From Parasponia andersonii (Eukaryota > Streptophyta > Magnoliopsida > Rosales > Cannabaceae), in contig JXTB01000121.1 in the NCBI GenBank assembly GCA_002914805.1, forward strand, positions 91,527-155,526: DNA of 64,000 nt, in the 5' to 3' direction. The position numbers and the translations under genes are program-made. Of this stretch, positions 50,310-61,741 are shown one piece after another. The notes below the pieces were generated by a model that was not told where the DNA came from, ran no database searches, and worked only from the letters and a program-made list of their open reading frames with translations. Numbering within the stretch: the stretch's first letter is position 1; each line of letters begins with the position of its first letter.

Positions 50310-52037
50310 ATGGACTCGCACGAGCTATTTGGAATCAGTGTGACTGGTCCATCGGCTCTATCCTACACATCTTCTCATCCCACTGTTCCATCTTTGCCCA
50401 GCAGACTACTCGGTTCGCTGAAATTTGACGTCGGGAAGTCGCCTTCTTCACCCTTTTTGGCTCATTTCGATTCGGAGAATTCCCTCACCACTTTGAGCGA
50501 TAGCCAGGAGCAGTACAGCTCTACGGAGAATAATCTATCAGGAGTTAGCCCTCCTCCTTGCAACTCTCCACTCGAAACTAACAGTTACTTCATCTATCCT
50601 AGTGGGAATTCTCTCTTGCAGGATGGAAACCCGAGCCAGAACTTCAAACACGCTTTGCTTGAGCTAGAGACCGCTTTGATGGGGCCAGACGACGACGTTG
50701 ACAACGACCGACTAGTTAGGCCAAAACCTTCTTATGGAGAAGGCAGCTCACAACAGTCATGGAGAGAGGAGAGGCAGGGACAACAACCGAGCCTAATTCA
50801 GCGCCAGACTTCTCTAGTCTCTAGGCCGAGGCAGTCCGGCTCAGTTGCCCGAATCGAAAAGCGTCACAAGTCAATGGACGAAGACTCTTTGTACCAGCAG
50901 GGCTTGCCTCCACCGGATAATCTGAAGCAACTCCTCATCGCCTGTGCCAAATCTCTGGCCGAAAACAACATAGAAACATTCGACAAACTAATTGAAAAGG
51001 CTCGAACCAGTGTCTCCATCAGCGGAGAGCCGATCCAGCGTCTTGGAGCATACATGGTTGAAGGAATGGTAGCTAGAAAGGAGGCATCAGGGACCAACAT
51101 ATACAGAGCATTGAGATGCAGAGAGCCAGAAAGCAAAGACTTACTCTCCTACATGCAAATCCTCTATGAAATTTGTCCTTACTTGAAATTTGGTTACATG
51201 GCAGCTAATGGAGCCATAGCTGAAGCTTGCAGAAGCGAAGACAGAATCCACATCATTGACTTTCAAATAGGTCAAGGCACGCAATGGTTGACTCTGCTCC
51301 AAGCTCTGGCTGCTAGACCAAATGGACCCCCACACGTGAGGATCACGGGCATAGACGACCCTGTAAACCAATACGCCAGAGGAGATGGATTACAGGCAGT
51401 GGAGAGAAGACTAGCCACAATCTCTCAAAACTTCAAAATCCCAGTTGAGTTCCATGCGGTGCCGGTCTTCGCCCCCGATGTAACCCGCGAAATGCTTGGT
51501 GTCCGGCCCGGCGAGGCCCTCGCGGTGAACTTCCCTCTTCAGCTCCACCACACCCCGGACGAGAGTGTCGACGTGAACAATCCAAGAGACGAGCTTCTCA
51601 GAATGGTGAAGTCTCTCTCCCCCAAAGTAGTCACTTTGGTGGAGCAAGAGTCGAACACCAACACGACGCCGTTCTTCCACAGATTCGTTGAAGCTCTGGA
51701 CTTCTACTTGGCCATGTTCGAGTCCATAGACGTGACACTGCCGAGAAACTCGAAGCATAGGATCAATGTTGAGCAGCATTGTCTGGCGAGGGACATAGTA
51801 AACGTGGTCGCTTGTGAAGGGCGCGAAAGAGTTGAACGACATGAGCTCTTGGGGAAGTGGAAGTCAAGGTTGACAATGGCGGGTTTCAAGCAATACCCTT
51901 TGAGCTCTTATGTCAACTCTGTGATAAGGAGTCTTCTAAGGTGTTATTCGGAGCATTATACGTTGGCGGAGAAGGATGGGGCTATGCTTTTGGGGTGGAA
52001 AGATAGGAACTTGATATCAGCTTCTGCTTGGCACTGA
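50310..52037 (+). CDS. CIGR1-like (PAT1 branch): GRAS-family transcription regulator, PAT1/CIGR branch
   Basis: 575 residues in one exon. Family members are nuclear or cytoplasmic transcription co-regulators. PAT1 and relatives act in phytochrome A signalling in Arabidopsis, and rice CIGR1/CIGR2 are induced by gibberellin and chitin elicitor. The N-terminal third is Ser/Pro-rich and disordered, starting MDSHELFGISVTG, and contains the branch motif ALLELETALMGPDDD (residues about 115-128). The GRAS domain fills about residues 203-575. It has the leucine heptad region NLKQLLIACAKSLAENN, IHIIDF (313-318, the VHIID motif), a PFYRE region with NFPLQLHHTPDESV, RERVERHELLGKW, and the C-terminal SAW motif ending ISASAWH. 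CRSEDRIHIIDFQIGQGTQW and NTNTTPFFHRF are typical of PAT1-branch proteins. Length, domain order and stop are normal, and no break is seen. Orthology within PAT1, SCL5, SCL21 or CIGR was not tested. Confidence 0.95.
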   Translation: MDSHELFGISVTGPSALSYTSSHPTVPSLPSRLLGSLKFDVGKSPSSPFLAHFDSENSLTTLSDSQEQYSSTENNLSGVSPPPCNSPLETNSYFIYPSGNSLLQDGNPSQNFKHALLELETALMGPDDDVDNDRLVRPKPSYGEGSSQQSWREERQGQQPSLIQRQTSLVSRPRQSGSVARIEKRHKSMDEDSLYQQGLPPPDNLKQLLIACAKSLAENNIETFDKLIEKARTSVSISGEPIQRLGAYMVEGMVARKEASGTNIYRALRCREPESKDLLSYMQILYEICPYLKFGYMAANGAIAEACRSEDRIHIIDFQIGQGTQWLTLLQALAARPNGPPHVRITGIDDPVNQYARGDGLQAVERRLATISQNFKIPVEFHAVPVFAPDVTREMLGVRPGEALAVNFPLQLHHTPDESVDVNNPRDELLRMVKSLSPKVVTLVEQESNTNTTPFFHRFVEALDFYLAMFESIDVTLPRNSKHRINVEQHCLARDIVNVVACEGRERVERHELLGKWKSRLTMAGFKQYPLSSYVNSVIRSLLRCYSEHYTLAEKDGAMLLGWKDRNLISASAWH

Positions 52038-53408
52038 GATTGTGATATATAGAGGCATATAATAAGATCGAGAGAGGGTTGTGGATAGCAAGTTTTCTTT
52101 ATAGTTTTATTTTATTTTTTGTTTAATAGATTTTTTTATATATGTTGAGATGTTAAAAGAAATGTAGGAGAAGCTATTGGAGATTACTTAGATCAGTTGT
52201 TATATTATTGTATCATAGTTGTGGAATCAATGGCTAATCATGTGCTATACCGCAGAGTTCTTTTTTCATTATATTACTTTAAGCAAGCATGTGATGCCTT
52301 CTTTAAGTTTGCAATGTATGGACCAACGTTTAGTTTGTAATATAGAACCCCCGAAAGAAATCATATCTTTTAATTGTAGTATACGATTTCTTAATTATAA
52401 TTATAGTTTTCTATTACTTGAATTTTCACATTTGGTAGAAGAAAACGTAAGGTTATACCTTTTGTTTAAATTTAGACCCACAAATAATTTGTTCTACCTC
52501 TTAGAGTAGTATTAAAATCCGAAAACAAATTAAAAAAAATACTAAACCTAAGAATACAAATTATTTAATGTGGTTTAATTATAAAATATAGTTTATATCC
52601 ACAGAGACTACTAACCAACGTTTCACTAGTAAAAGAATAATTACATACTCAACTCTCGTCTATTAAAAAATCCAAGTGTTTTTTCACCAAATTTACAAAA
52701 GAATTCCCTAGAGTTCTCTCACCCTCTCTTTAATCTAACTTTGTACCTAAAAGTGTACAAAATATGGTTGCCCAATGTCTTTATTTGTAGAGATTAATAA
52801 GCTAGAATCATAAGCCTACTAGAATTATATCTCTATGCCTTATCCTACATACAAGAGTATAATGCACAGCTTATAAAAGAGTCCTAAGAGTCCTCAGCTA
52901 ACTTTGTAAGTAATCACACTTGCCTTAGAGTCCAAAGTGCACTAATAGCCACTCACGTAACAATCAGGTGAATAACGACCAACTTGTGCCAAAGTGAAAT
53001 ACCAATGTTCACGAAGGATGCCACGATGGCATGGTAAAAGTAGTAATAAAATATATTTGGTAGCTATATTACCTTCACACAGTTGTCCTTCTCCACATAA
53101 CAAATACAAAGGTCACACTAATGTGCAGACGAAAATATACTTCAACAAAAAGAAAGCCCAAGCAAACAAAATTTAATTAATCAATAAGCTCCTAGAAGTT
53201 TCGTGGGCTTAAACCCCAATAAAAAAAGTGTTAAAATGATTGAGTTTTTGGATACATTTTAAGTAAATATCTATTTTTGAAATACTATTAACAAAATCTA
53301 TCTCATATTTATATATAATGTAAAAGATGTATCTAGCATAAAAACTAATATACTTTTTATGTAAACTAAAAGTAATATAAGTAGACATATTCATTACCAG
53401 CAATATAT
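52038..53408. other. GRAS gene 3' end and AT-rich spacer
   Basis: The probable 3' untranslated region runs to about 52210 (T-rich with AATAGA/TTTGT-type elements; no clear single poly(A) signal). Beyond it, 52.5..53.4 kb reads like retroelement-derived spacer but has no boundaries I can support. Confidence 0.4.
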
Positions 53409-54895
53409 TGTAGCACGGAAGAGCGGTCCTATCGACAATAAGATGACAAAATTACAAACAAAAAGTGATTAATAGAATAAAAAAGCTAAAAGACATAAAT
53501 AATGGGAATTAAATAAAGAAATTATATTTTTGTGATTTTAATTTAAATAATAAAAATAAAGCAACAAAAAATAAGAGAAAAGATAATTCAATAATAAAAT
53601 ACGCAAAGCATCGAGAATCCCTTACATGTTTCGTTCATCGATTCAAATTTTGATTCAATTATTCAAAAAAAAAAAAAAAAGAGATTTAAAGCTCAAAATG
53701 ATTTATCAAATGCATTTAAATAAATTTATTCCTAGCATTGAATGCAAAACAATTATTATTACAAGTTATCCTAAATCAACAAAACACCTTTGCAATTTGT
53801 AGTAAAAGACCAACTTGTAAAATAATTTGAACAAAACAATTGTATGAGAAAATTACACAAAGAAAGCATGATTAATACTTATATAAAATTTGGCGCACAA
53901 TATTTTGATAAAAATAAAAGATGAAGAGGAATTATTTATTCAAATGCATAAATATTACAAATCATGAGAATCAAATCTAATTGGATTATTCAACATATAA
54001 CATCAACTCTAACCTCACCAAAAGAACTCTAGCGTAGCTTGCAAAGCATTTTTCACAAATTCCAACAAGAAAAATTGAAAAATGATGCAAGACTCTCTCC
54101 CTCTCTCTCTCAAATGGACAGAAATTTTGCTCTCTTCTCTAAAAGTTGGGTCTCTTGAAATGATGCATGGCACCTCTTTTTATAGTGCAAGGAGGGCGAA
54201 AATTTGCATGCCTTCACCAAAAATCTGCTCCAAAATCTCTCCATTTCTTCCATCACAATCAGTCATATCAGTCATTTAATTCTCTCTATCTTGTAGCTAG
54301 ATAACATTCTCAAGCCAAGTACAAGATAAAGGTTGGTGGCAGCCTTTAATTGATGAGATTGTATTGAATTAGTCATGGATTTACATTGGTTTATTGACTC
54401 CAAATAGGCAAGAAGCTGCTGATTTGTTTGGTTGACACATGCTGCAATTTTGCTGGCAAGGAGCTAGCGTGATTGGAATTTGGAATTTGGAATTTGTTGA
54501 AGTAGGCTGGGCCTGAAGACACAAATGGGCAAGGATTGATGAGAGGGGCCGCAAGATAAAAGGCTTTGAAACTTCTGGGCCGAGAGATGAAGCTAAACAC
54601 GGGCTGGGCAATTGCTTTGAGCAAGAAGCTATTGGGCCACTGTTTTTTGGAGTAGACTGTTGCAAATATATCAAGAAGAATAAATCAGTTGCAATAACAC
54701 CAAAACTAATTCAATGCAAAATGCTAACTTTTATGACATTAGCAGAATAATTTCAATAATTACAATTGTAAAAATAAATAAATAAAATTATCTCATTAAC
54801 CACGTATTTTTGACAACTGCAATTAATTTGTTAATATTAAAAGTGCATTTTCATGCATAATCATAGACCAAGTGTAAAAATACATATACTCAACA
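53409..54895. mobile_element. Candidate solo LTR, about 1.49 kb
   Basis: Begins TGTAGCACGGAAGAGCGGTC and ends ATACTCAACA, which fits TG...CA ends. It contains LTR-like text (CT-rich leader near 54095, CTCTTTTTATAGTGC near 54175). Flanks TATAT and GTAGC do not match, so no target duplication supports it. Confidence 0.35.
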
Positions 54896-54948
54896 GTAGC
54901 AACCAAAAAGTGAAAAATGTCCAAAAAGGGGCACACATACTGTAATTT

Positions 54949-54949
<1 letters not shown>

Positions 54950-54980
<31 letters not shown>

Positions 54981-55043
54981 NGCTTGGTTTTTTTTTTTTT
55001 TTTTTTTATATTATTACACACTAATCTCTCTCTCTCTCTCTCT
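54950..55043. repeat. Long poly-T tracts with an N, then (CT)n
   Basis: Two T-runs separated by an N at 54981 and GCTTGG, followed by CT repeats at about 55025..55043. The N and homopolymers suggest the length here is not reliable. Confidence 0.9.
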
Positions 55044-58000
55044 TTAAAATAAAAAAAGAGGGAAGATGTAAGCTACTTGCACCATCATGGGCCTGGACCC
55101 TAAACAAAAGGATAACCAACTGGATCTTCAATGGCCCTAAAACATAAACAAAAGGATAACCAACTAGATCTTCATGACCCTAAACCCTAAGCAAATGACC
55201 AACTTCTTGAAGGGCCATCTTGTAAACTAAACAACGAAAATAGAATAATAACTTCCCATTTCTTTCTACATTTATCACTTGAATGATTTGTTTTCTTAGA
55301 TTTCAATTATTAAGTGGGAATAAAAAAAATAAAATAAACATATTGAACACATCAATCGAGTTATTTTGCTAAATATTTTGTCAAGATAGCAGCTTTACTC
55401 AATTTAACTATTTCTTTAAAAAAAAAAAAGGTAAAAACTTCTTCTTTAGGGATTTTTTTTTTTAAATGTACTTAATCGTAAGGGAATTTTTTTATATAAT
55501 TCAGTCTTTAACTCTTGCCATGATACTCGATACTAGTTAGCTAATATGCGTGCCAACTATGGATTGGTCCACTCAATTTTAACCATGATTAGAGCTAGGA
55601 TAAAAGAGTATTACTCCATCTTGACTATGGTTGATTAGCATCAATTATTATGTAAATTACCTAGGCAGGTCGACATATTAATTTAGCACGTTTTATATAA
55701 TTGTTTTCCTTCAGCTGCTGTATGTAGTTCTAGTGGTCAGGAATTTTTCATAGGCCACTGTGTTGCTTTTACAGTGGAAAGGTACATTCATCCTGTGGTG
55801 TACATCAATCAAGTACAGATTCTAGAGAATTCATTATAGCTTACAACATATATTTTTCTACATATATCCTCCATGTCAGATTCCGAGGTCCATATTGTCC
55901 CGCGAACTTTTTAAGGATTTTGGAGCCAAGAGATCTAAAATTTGTGGTTCTTATAATCCATTGACATTGTAATATATATGGTACGGCATTCATGCACTTA
56001 TGTTTCTTCCTCGGTCCGTACAATACTTATTTTTCACGTTTCGAAAATTTTAGTTTGACGTTGTCACCAACGAGCTTATATTTGTGGTATGCTGTGACAA
56101 GGTCACCTGTGATCACTATATTTTTTTTTGAAAATATATGTGATTGCTGTTTGCTCGTGACCCTTATTAATATTTTTAAAACTAATCTCAATTATCATAT
56201 TATATGCGTAAAATTATTTGGATATTTTATTTCTTCAAAAAATTTTAAATTACTTTAGTCACTATCATTGGTGTCCATCCTAATCTCAGTGGCGGTACCT
56301 CTGCTTGACTAGGATTGAAATTTTCAACTGTATTCGAACTTGTTTGGTTCCCTTTCGCAGTTGTTCTGATTATTTTTCAACTGATAGCTAGAAAATTTAG
56401 AACCCGATCGAGAATTTTTGACGGGGATCAAAGCTACAGATCGAAATTTTCGACTGACATTCGACTGTAGTCGAACAATTTCAACCATAGTCGAACATGT
56501 TCAACTGTCTTCCTGATGCCACCTTTGTCATTTTTGATTTTTTTGATTTGGTCGAAAATTTTCAACAATAGTTAAATCAGGAATAATTTTAGAACTCCGA
56601 AATATTCATTATATGACATGACAATAAAAATCATATTTTTGTAAATGGTAATTTATAAGTTGTTATTTTTTTTTTATCACATATATTAAAAGAGGGTCAG
56701 AATTGATAATTCCCCTTAAACTTTATGGAATAATTTGTTCAATTTTGCATAGAGATCTTATATCTAGATTCAAACACATGTTTTCTTTGGCAGATTATCA
56801 ATTAATAAATTTGGTTTCATAACATAATATTAAATGTTTTTTGTAAAGTGTAAGTATAAATTTATATTGTTGAATTGAGAAAATTTTTTGACCTCACCTA
56901 AATATTAGAATATTGGTAATGCTACATATATTGACAAATTATCTGGTTAGGAATAAAAATTACTTGATTGATATGTTACATCATATAATTGACTATTAAT
57001 TGCAAGCTTTTATTTATTTATTTATTTTTATTTTATAGTCCCACCGATTAACTACCACCTAAACCACCACATTATTCAACACCATTGGAAATAAAGAGGT
57101 CAAATCCAGACCTACATGTGACAATAGATACATTTGTAGGAGATATCTCACGACATAAATGAAAAATAGAATGAGTGTATATAGACAGACATAAATGAAA
57201 AACGGAATGAGTGTATATAGATAAACTGTTATGATTTTGCCGTATTTATGGTTTAATAAGCGAAAAGCATAATTTTGAAATAAAATTATAAAGAAGAAAT
57301 GAAGTAGTCGATTAGAAATTTTGAAAACAATTTCTCATTTTGTTTGGTATTTCCTTGTAGTAGTATGCCTTCATCATCATGCATGGTTAGGAAAAAATTT
57401 ATGGTTGATACTTCAGTACTACTCATAGTCCAGAATTAGATCAGCTCTAAATATATTTACAAATTTATAGCCACACAATATTGTTTTTTCTATAAAATAT
57501 TATTATTATTATTTTATGTGAAGCAGGCGTAGTGCTTCAAAATAAGAACGAACACAACACGCGTACTACAACTGCTGGCCACGATAAAAAAGACTTTGAA
57601 TTAAATGTGTATAGTAATATACAGAGCAACAGTAAGGCCATTAATTCATATATAGCTTATAGCTTTGGTTATATGAGTAATGTGTTCAGCCTATAGATGT
57701 CAATATGGTCGAGTTCGGTGGACCGGCCACATTTTCAAGAAAAAATACGGTATCAATCCAACCTAGGTCTATACGTGCCCAACTCAACTTATATTTAGTT
57801 ATTCTATATATAATTTTAAAAATAATTTTTAAATAAAATTTTAATTAAATATTTTTATTTATATATTTTTAATATTATTTTTTTTTTACTTATTTTTGTT
57901 GATTTTTAATTTATTCAAAATTTTAAAAAATATGAATGAGTTTTAGGCCTATATTTGATATTTTAAAATATAGAATAATTACGAAATTAAGCCCATATTG

Positions 58001-58213
58001 TAGTCCATATTCGATTTGCATAGACACAGTTCACTTAAGTTCTCATAAAATATGAGCCGAACCTATAGACCGTGCTCAACCCCTAATAAAAATATGAATC
58101 GGTCCAAATCGACCCATATTTTAACTAGGTCGGACCTCAACATGGTACAAAATACGCATGGGCTCGGTCCGGCCAGCCTACTTTGCATTCCTAGTTCAGC
58201 CCCTTCCCTTGCT
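55044..58213. other. AT-rich intergenic region, no gene seen
   Basis: Short frames only. A stretch near 56310..56580 repeats CGAA/TTCAACTG-type words. A stretch at 57690..58190 with repeated CCGACC/GGTCGG-like words reads like degenerate transposon sequence. I could not delimit an element. Confidence 0.4.
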
Positions 58214-58221
58214 TATAAATA
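58214..58221 (+). promoter_or_regulatory. Probable TATA box of the orphan terpene-synthase exon
   Basis: TATAAATA inside CCTTGCTTATAAATAGTATA, about 130 bp before the exon, with a leader-like ACCACACAAATCAACAAATC between. The promoter seems to have survived although the gene has not. Confidence 0.5.
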
Positions 58222-58344
58222 GTATATGCCCTTAAGTGACCATCTGCGCCACACTCTAAACCACACAAATCAACAAATCAGATTAAGTAGTATTACTTAA
58301 AATCCCAAATTTCCTTCAACTACAAACACCGAATTTTAATAATT

Positions 58345-58473
58345 GTGTCTAGTAGTCAAGTTTCCGTGTTATCATCCCAAAATGCTCAACACGAAATTGT
58401 GCGACCAACAGCAAGTTTTCATCCGTGCATTTGGGGAGACCAGTTCCTTAACTACACTACTGGGGACGTCTTG
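58345..58473 (+). pseudogene. Orphan first exon of a TPS-a-type terpene synthase
   Basis: 43 codons read SSSQVSVLSSQNAQHEIVRP followed by FHPCIWGDQFLNY, which is the N-terminus of plant sesquiterpene synthases (RP..(S/N)FHP..WGD.F). These enzymes cyclise farnesyl diphosphate in the cytosol. The first codon is GTG where the family has ATG, and no upstream in-frame ATG exists. A fair splice donor (TTG before GTACGTAC) follows at 58474. No second exon, DDxxD exon or other TPS sequence is found downstream, where a MITE and CACTA debris begin within about 300 bp. I read it as a 5' remnant of a deleted or displaced gene. Confidence 0.75.
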
Positions 58474-58708
58474 GTACGTACAAAATTGCCGTGTGCTAGC
58501 ATATGTCACTTATGTTTGTTTTCGTACTCTTCTATACTGTTTTGTTTCACCGTTTATATAACGTGTAGAGCCTACTAAAATATCTGATATTTTGATAACA
58601 TAGCTAGTCAGTGTTAGAGTTTCAGTGTCAATTAACGAGACAATACTCACGATAGAGTGAGTAGAAGAATGCTGCTAGCCCGTGTAGGTATTGCTGCTAG
58701 CACTCGTA

Positions 58709-58732
58709 CGTATTATTATTATTATTATTATT
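58709..58732. repeat. (ATT)n microsatellite
   Basis: About eight ATT units; a (TA)n tract follows at about 58761..58782. Confidence 0.9.
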
Positions 58733-58783
58733 AATTCCATTACTAGTGAATCCTTGTTTTATATATATATATATATATATATA

Positions 58784-59026
58784 GAGGTTGTCAATCCAAT
58801 AGGTATTTTTTTTCTATACCTATAGGTAGGTATTTTTTTTTTAGCCGTTGGATCACCATGTAATGGTGATCCAATAGCTATAATGAAGTGCATGAAAAGA
58901 TGTGCATCATTAATGCTCTTTCTCTCTCTTACTTTTTACAATAAAAAAATATAAATGCTAAATTTTCATTGGCCAAATTGATACCTACCCATAGGTAAAA
59001 AAAAAAAATACCTACAGGATTGGTGC

Positions 59027-59028
<2 letters not shown>
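58784..59028. mobile_element. Foldback MITE inserted in a TA tract
   Basis: About 245 bp with imperfect terminal inverted repeats. CCAATAGGTATTTTTTTT and ACCTATAGGTAGGTATTTTT at the left pair with ATACCTACCCATAGGTAAAA and TACCTACAGGATTGG at the right. It also contains a perfect 12-bp hairpin TTGGATCACCAT (58848..58859) with its complement (58863..58874). TA repeats border both sides, so a TA duplication is likely but cannot be proved. No coding sequence. Confidence 0.7.
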
Positions 59029-59066
<38 letters not shown>

Positions 59067-59114
59067 TGCTTGTATACATGTATGTCCATTACAAAAAAAA
59101 AATTGACTATTACG

Positions 59115-59360
59115 GCACATGTACAGATATGCTGTGATAGTATGCAGGATATCACGGTGCCTAACAGGCGCTGTGATTAACGGTAGGACAATCACGGGAT
59201 CTGACAAGTGCCGTGGTTTAATAGATATAACGGCGCTTAATAGGCGCCGTTATAAATACGGAACAACCACGGCGCTTGTCAGGTGCCGTGGTTTAATGAT
59301 ATAATGGCGCATATAAGATGCCGTTACATTTAAGATACACGGCGCCTATAAGGCGTCGTG
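59115..59360. repeat. Left subterminal repeats of the second CACTA element
   Basis: Alternating ACGGCGC(C/T)T and AGGCGCCGT words about 20-30 bp apart, in inverted pairs. The motif differs from the CGTCGG motif of the element at 27471, so the two belong to different CACTA families. Confidence 0.85.
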
Positions 59361-59559
59361 TTATGGCCCATAAAAGACCTAAAATCCGATTTTTTCTATT
59401 TACACTTTTAGCAGTCGCGGCCAACACCCATTTCCCCCTCAATTTCACCATTTAATTCCATGCCCATGTATTAAATATGGAAATTTGCCAAAGCTAGTTG
59501 TTAAAAGGATAAAAAAACACTTATATTTCAATGGCATAGATCAAAGTTACAAACAATAG

Positions 59560-61741
59560 ATTTGGCATGGTGAAAAGGTTCCAATTACCAGATTTTCATC
59601 AAAGAAGTGTATAAGAGATGATTATGAATTAGATTTAAAATGATGATCTTTTTGAAATGATTGATGAAGTACAGTATGAAACAGATGTAGATCCTATTAA
59701 GTTTCAATCATTACTTAATGATGCTGAGAAATCGATCTATCCGGGTTGTACGAAATTTACAAAGTTGTCTGTATTATTGAAATTGTATAATTTGAAAGCA
59801 GGACATAGATAGAGTGATAAAAGTTTTTCAGACTTGTTAGCTTTACTAGGAGAGATATTGCCAAATGATAATAAGATGTCACCTTCCTTTTATGAGGCAA
59901 AAAAGTCTTTATGCTCACTGGGGATGTAATATGAGAAAATTTACGCTTGTCCAAATGATTGCATTTTATATCGAAAGAAATTTAAAGATGCAATTCGTTG
60001 TCCAGTATGTGATGAGCCTAGGTGGCAACAGAATAAGAATTCTGAAGAGGTAAAAGTTGGAATCCCCGCTAAGGTTTTATGGTATATTCCTTAAATTCCT
60101 CGTTTTACCCGTCTATTCCGAAATCGTAAGCATATTAAAGATCTATGGCATACGAATGAGAGAATAGAAGATGGTAAACTTAGACATCTAGCCGATTCAT
60201 TGGTTTGGAAACAATAGATTATAAATGGCCTTCTTTTGAAAGTGATCCAAGGAATCTTCGTCTTGGTCTATCTGCAGATGGTATTAATTCTTATACAACT
60301 CTAAGTAGCAAATACAGTTGTTGGCCTGTAATGCTTGTAATCTATAATCTTCCTCCATGGTTATGTATGAAAAGAAAGTTTATACTTCTTACAATGTTAA
60401 TATCAGGATCTAGACAATCTGGTAATGACATTGATGTATATTTAGCTCCGTTGATTGATGACTTGAACAGTTTATAGAATGATGGTGTGAAAACCTATGA
60501 TGCATAAAAGGATGAAAATTTTACTCTCAAGGCTGTATGGACAATCAATGACTTCTCTGCATATAAGAATTTGTTTGAGTTTTCTACTAAAGGATAAAAA
60601 TATGTCCTATTTGTGACGAGAAAACAAGTTGTCAGTTCTTAACACATACTAGAAAATTGAGTTATAGGGGGCATAGACGATTTTTCCTCGCAAACATGTA
60701 TACAGAAATTGGAAAAAAGTATTTAATGGTTCTCAAGAATTTGAATTGGCACCACAACCTTTAACTGGGACCGAGATACTAGAAACATTCTCTAAGCTTG
60801 AATTTAGGCTTGAAAAGTTTAAAACAAGTGATATCAGTAAGAAAAGAAAAAGACGCAGTAATATGAAGGTTGTAAAAACCCAAAAGAGTTGTTGAAAGAA
60901 GAAATCTATATTCTTTGAGTTGGAGTATTGGCAACATCTACTTCTGAGACATAACTTAGATATCATACATATTGAGAAGAATATATGTGATAGTATAATT
61001 GGAACTTTGTTAAATATTCCAGGGAAGAATAAGGATAATATTGGTGCCAATATGGATTTTGTTGACATGGGTGTTCGAAAAGAATTAGCTCCTAAAGTGG
61101 GGGAGAAATGAAGGTATTTACCCCCGCCTTGCTTCACATTGAAAAAGGAAGAAAAATATCAATTGTGTCAATCTTTATTTAATGTGAAGTTTCCTGAAGG
61201 CTATTCTTCTAATATTAGAACATTAGTGGATATGAATAATTTGAAACTAGTTGGACTTAAATCTCATGATTGTCATACACTAATGCAACATTTGCTACCT
61301 ATAGCGATCCGGTCTGTATTACCTAAAAATGTTGGATATGCAATCACCAAATTATACTTAATTTTTTATGGAATTTGTTCTAAGGTGATCGATGTATCCA
61401 AGTTAGACGATCTACAACGTGAACTTGTTGTAACATTGTGCATGTTCGAGCAGTTTTTTCCTCCTAGTTTTTTTGATATAATGATATATCTTACTGTACA
61501 TTTGGTTAGAGAAGTGAAGTTATGTGGTCCTGTTTATTTGAGATGGATGTATCCATTTGAGAGATACATGAAAATTCTAAAAAGATATGTTAGAAATCGA
61601 AGCTGGCCAGAAGGATGCATTGTAGAATGTTATATTGTAGAAGAAGCTTTTGAGTTTTGTTCTGAGTATTTGGCAAATGTAGAAGCTATTGGAGTATCCG
61701 CTTCTTCAAATATTAATAAAAGCGTAAGTGGTGGTGTCTAG
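59560..61741 (+). pseudogene. Decayed TNP2-like CACTA transposase (Transposase_21)
   Basis: Plus-strand text in order: FQSLLNDAEKSIYPGCTKFT; ACPNDCILYRKKF; CPVCDEPRW; HTNERIEDGKLRHLADS; FESDPRNLRLGLSADGIN; MLVIYNLPPWLCMKRKF; SGNDIDVYLAPLIDDL; HIEKNICDSIIGTLLNIPGK; GYSSNIRTLVDMNNLKLVGL; KSHDCHTLMQHLLPIAIRSV; CGPVYLRWMYPFERYMK. This is the canonical order of plant En/Spm transposase, which binds the termini and cuts the element out. Many stops and shifts break it. Longest open pieces are 60205..60477, 60920..61111 and 61139..61741; the last encodes the C-terminal 200 residues without a break. Confidence 0.92.

Larger units (their letters stand above)
59087..61741 (+). mobile_element. Second CACTA (En/Spm) element, decayed, left part
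   Basis: The left end CATTACAAAAAAAAAATTGA is one base from the CACTA terminus. It is followed by a subterminal array (about 59115..59360) of CACGGCGCC..GGCGCCGTG words in both orientations, then by a TNP2-like transposase in the plus orientation. No right terminus is visible before other retroelement sequence begins at about 61.75 kb, so the element is truncated or interrupted. Confidence 0.8.

Noticed and set aside
51411..51842. 143-codon minus-strand frame, and others, inside the GRAS gene
   Set aside because: Antisense shadows of a well-supported coding sequence.
52500..53400. Possible LTR fragment downstream of the GRAS gene
   Set aside because: Style of sequence fits, but no ends, partner repeat or target duplication could be found.
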